From positions 1 to 64,000 of the forward strand of contig NZ_BCUA01000003.1 in assembly GCF_001591045.1 (NCBI RefSeq): a stretch of DNA of 64,000 bases, given 5' to 3'. A program made the translations under genes and the position numbers. A model generated the notes under the pieces. That model searched no databases and was not told where the DNA came from. It worked only from the letters and a program-made list of their open reading frames with translations. This DNA comes from Sphingopyxis granuli NBRC 100800. GTDB taxonomy: Bacteria > Pseudomonadota > Alphaproteobacteria > Sphingomonadales > Sphingomonadaceae. This document shows positions 63,814 through 64,000 of this stretch, piece after piece. How positions within the stretch are numbered: position 1 is the stretch's first letter; each line of letters starts with the position of its first letter.

Positions 63814-64000
63814 ATGCACCAGCCCGCGCCATTCCGATGCGAAGCCAACACCAGCCTCGCGCACATTCTTGCCCATGCAATCGAGTCGTCTGACAAGCCG
63901 AAGCACCAGATCGCTCGGGAAGTCGGGATCCACCGCGAGACCCTGCTTCGTGTCATGCGCGGCGATCGGCCGATCGGCCTTGATGAAGCCGCGCGCGTTC
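63814..64000 (+). CDS. Xre-type DNA-binding regulator, N-terminal part (cut by window edge)
   Basis: The frame starts at ATG 63814 (GGAG 9 bases upstream) and is open to the end of the window, giving 62 residues: MHQPAPFRCEANTSLAHIL and then a helix-turn-helix HQIAREVGIHRETLLRVMRGDRPI. The start, ribosome-binding site and HTH pattern make it a real gene whose C-terminus lies outside. It is divergent from the tra operon and shares its promoter region, so it is a likely regulator of transfer. Confidence 0.72.
   Translation, partial: MHQPAPFRCEANTSLAHILAHAIESSDKPKHQIAREVGIHRETLLRVMRGDRPIGLDEAARV

Noticed and set aside
1-64000. CRISPR arrays, insertion sequences, integrase and tRNA attachment sites
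   Set aside because: No regularly spaced repeats, transposase or integrase signatures, or tRNA-like cloverleaf were seen; whether the element is a plasmid or an ICE cannot be decided from this window.

Overview
The window looks like part of a large conjugative element (plasmid or integrative conjugative element) of a sphingomonad-type alphaproteobacterium. This is inferred from the high-GC codon use, the F-type transfer genes in their alphaproteobacterial form (with an S26 peptidase and a DsbC-like protein inside the tra operon), a MobF relaxase, and the set of small DUF genes and strawberry-notch, ParB, ArdC and SSB genes typical of sphingomonad plasmids. No rRNA, tRNA, transposase or CRISPR array was recognised.

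Layout. (1) 1-3.5 kb: 3' part of a strawberry-notch family helicase gene, an Xre-RES toxin-antitoxin pair and a DUF6933-like gene. (2) 3.8-7.7 kb: a Hachiman-type defence pair (HamA nuclease, HamB helicase) followed by a DCL/DUF3223 gene. (3) 8.0-15.8 kb: a leading-region-like block (ParB-like protein, ArdC antirestriction protein, SLOG/DUF2493, DUF6878, DUF6915, SSB, DUF6437 and small unknowns). Its genes have long leaders rich in stem-loops and a recurrent TCAGGAG ribosome-binding site. (4) 15.8-21.9 kb: a candidate oriT, a small RHH-like mobilisation protein, the coupling protein TraD and the MobF relaxase-helicase TraI. (5) 22.2-24.1 kb: an S24 (LexA/CI-like) repressor operon and a divergent small DNA-binding protein. 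(6) 24.2-45.0 kb: one co-directional, tightly packed eight-gene defence operon: WYL regulator, PLD-like/SNF2 helicase, DUF4391 protein, type III-like Mod methyltransferase, type III-like Res helicase-nuclease, GIY-YIG/DUF4357 protein, a giant 2,387-residue protein with two sacsin-like GHKL ATPase modules, and a second SNF2/RapA-like helicase. (7) 45.4-63.5 kb, minus strand: a complete-looking F-type mating-pair-formation operon in the order traA-L-E-K-B-dsbC-V-C-(membrane protein)-trbI-S26 peptidase-traW-U-trbC-N-F-H-G. (8) The window ends inside a divergent Xre-type regulator gene.

How it fits together. Regions 4 and 7 are the DNA-processing and mating-pair halves of one conjugation system, separated by about 23 kb of regulatory and defence cargo. 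Two sequence motifs link the halves. CTAGGA...TCCTAG palindromes lie at the S24 repressor promoter and at the traA/regulator divergent promoter. A pair of GTTC repeats exactly 11 bp apart lies at the oriT/traD promoter, the S24 promoter and the traA divergent promoter. These are candidates for the repressor and activator sites of a transfer regulon.

The strongest candidate for an undescribed system is the 24.2-45.0 kb operon, and within it the double-GHKL giant paired with the C-terminal SNF2 helicase. I cannot assign the whole set to a named defence system from the sequence alone.
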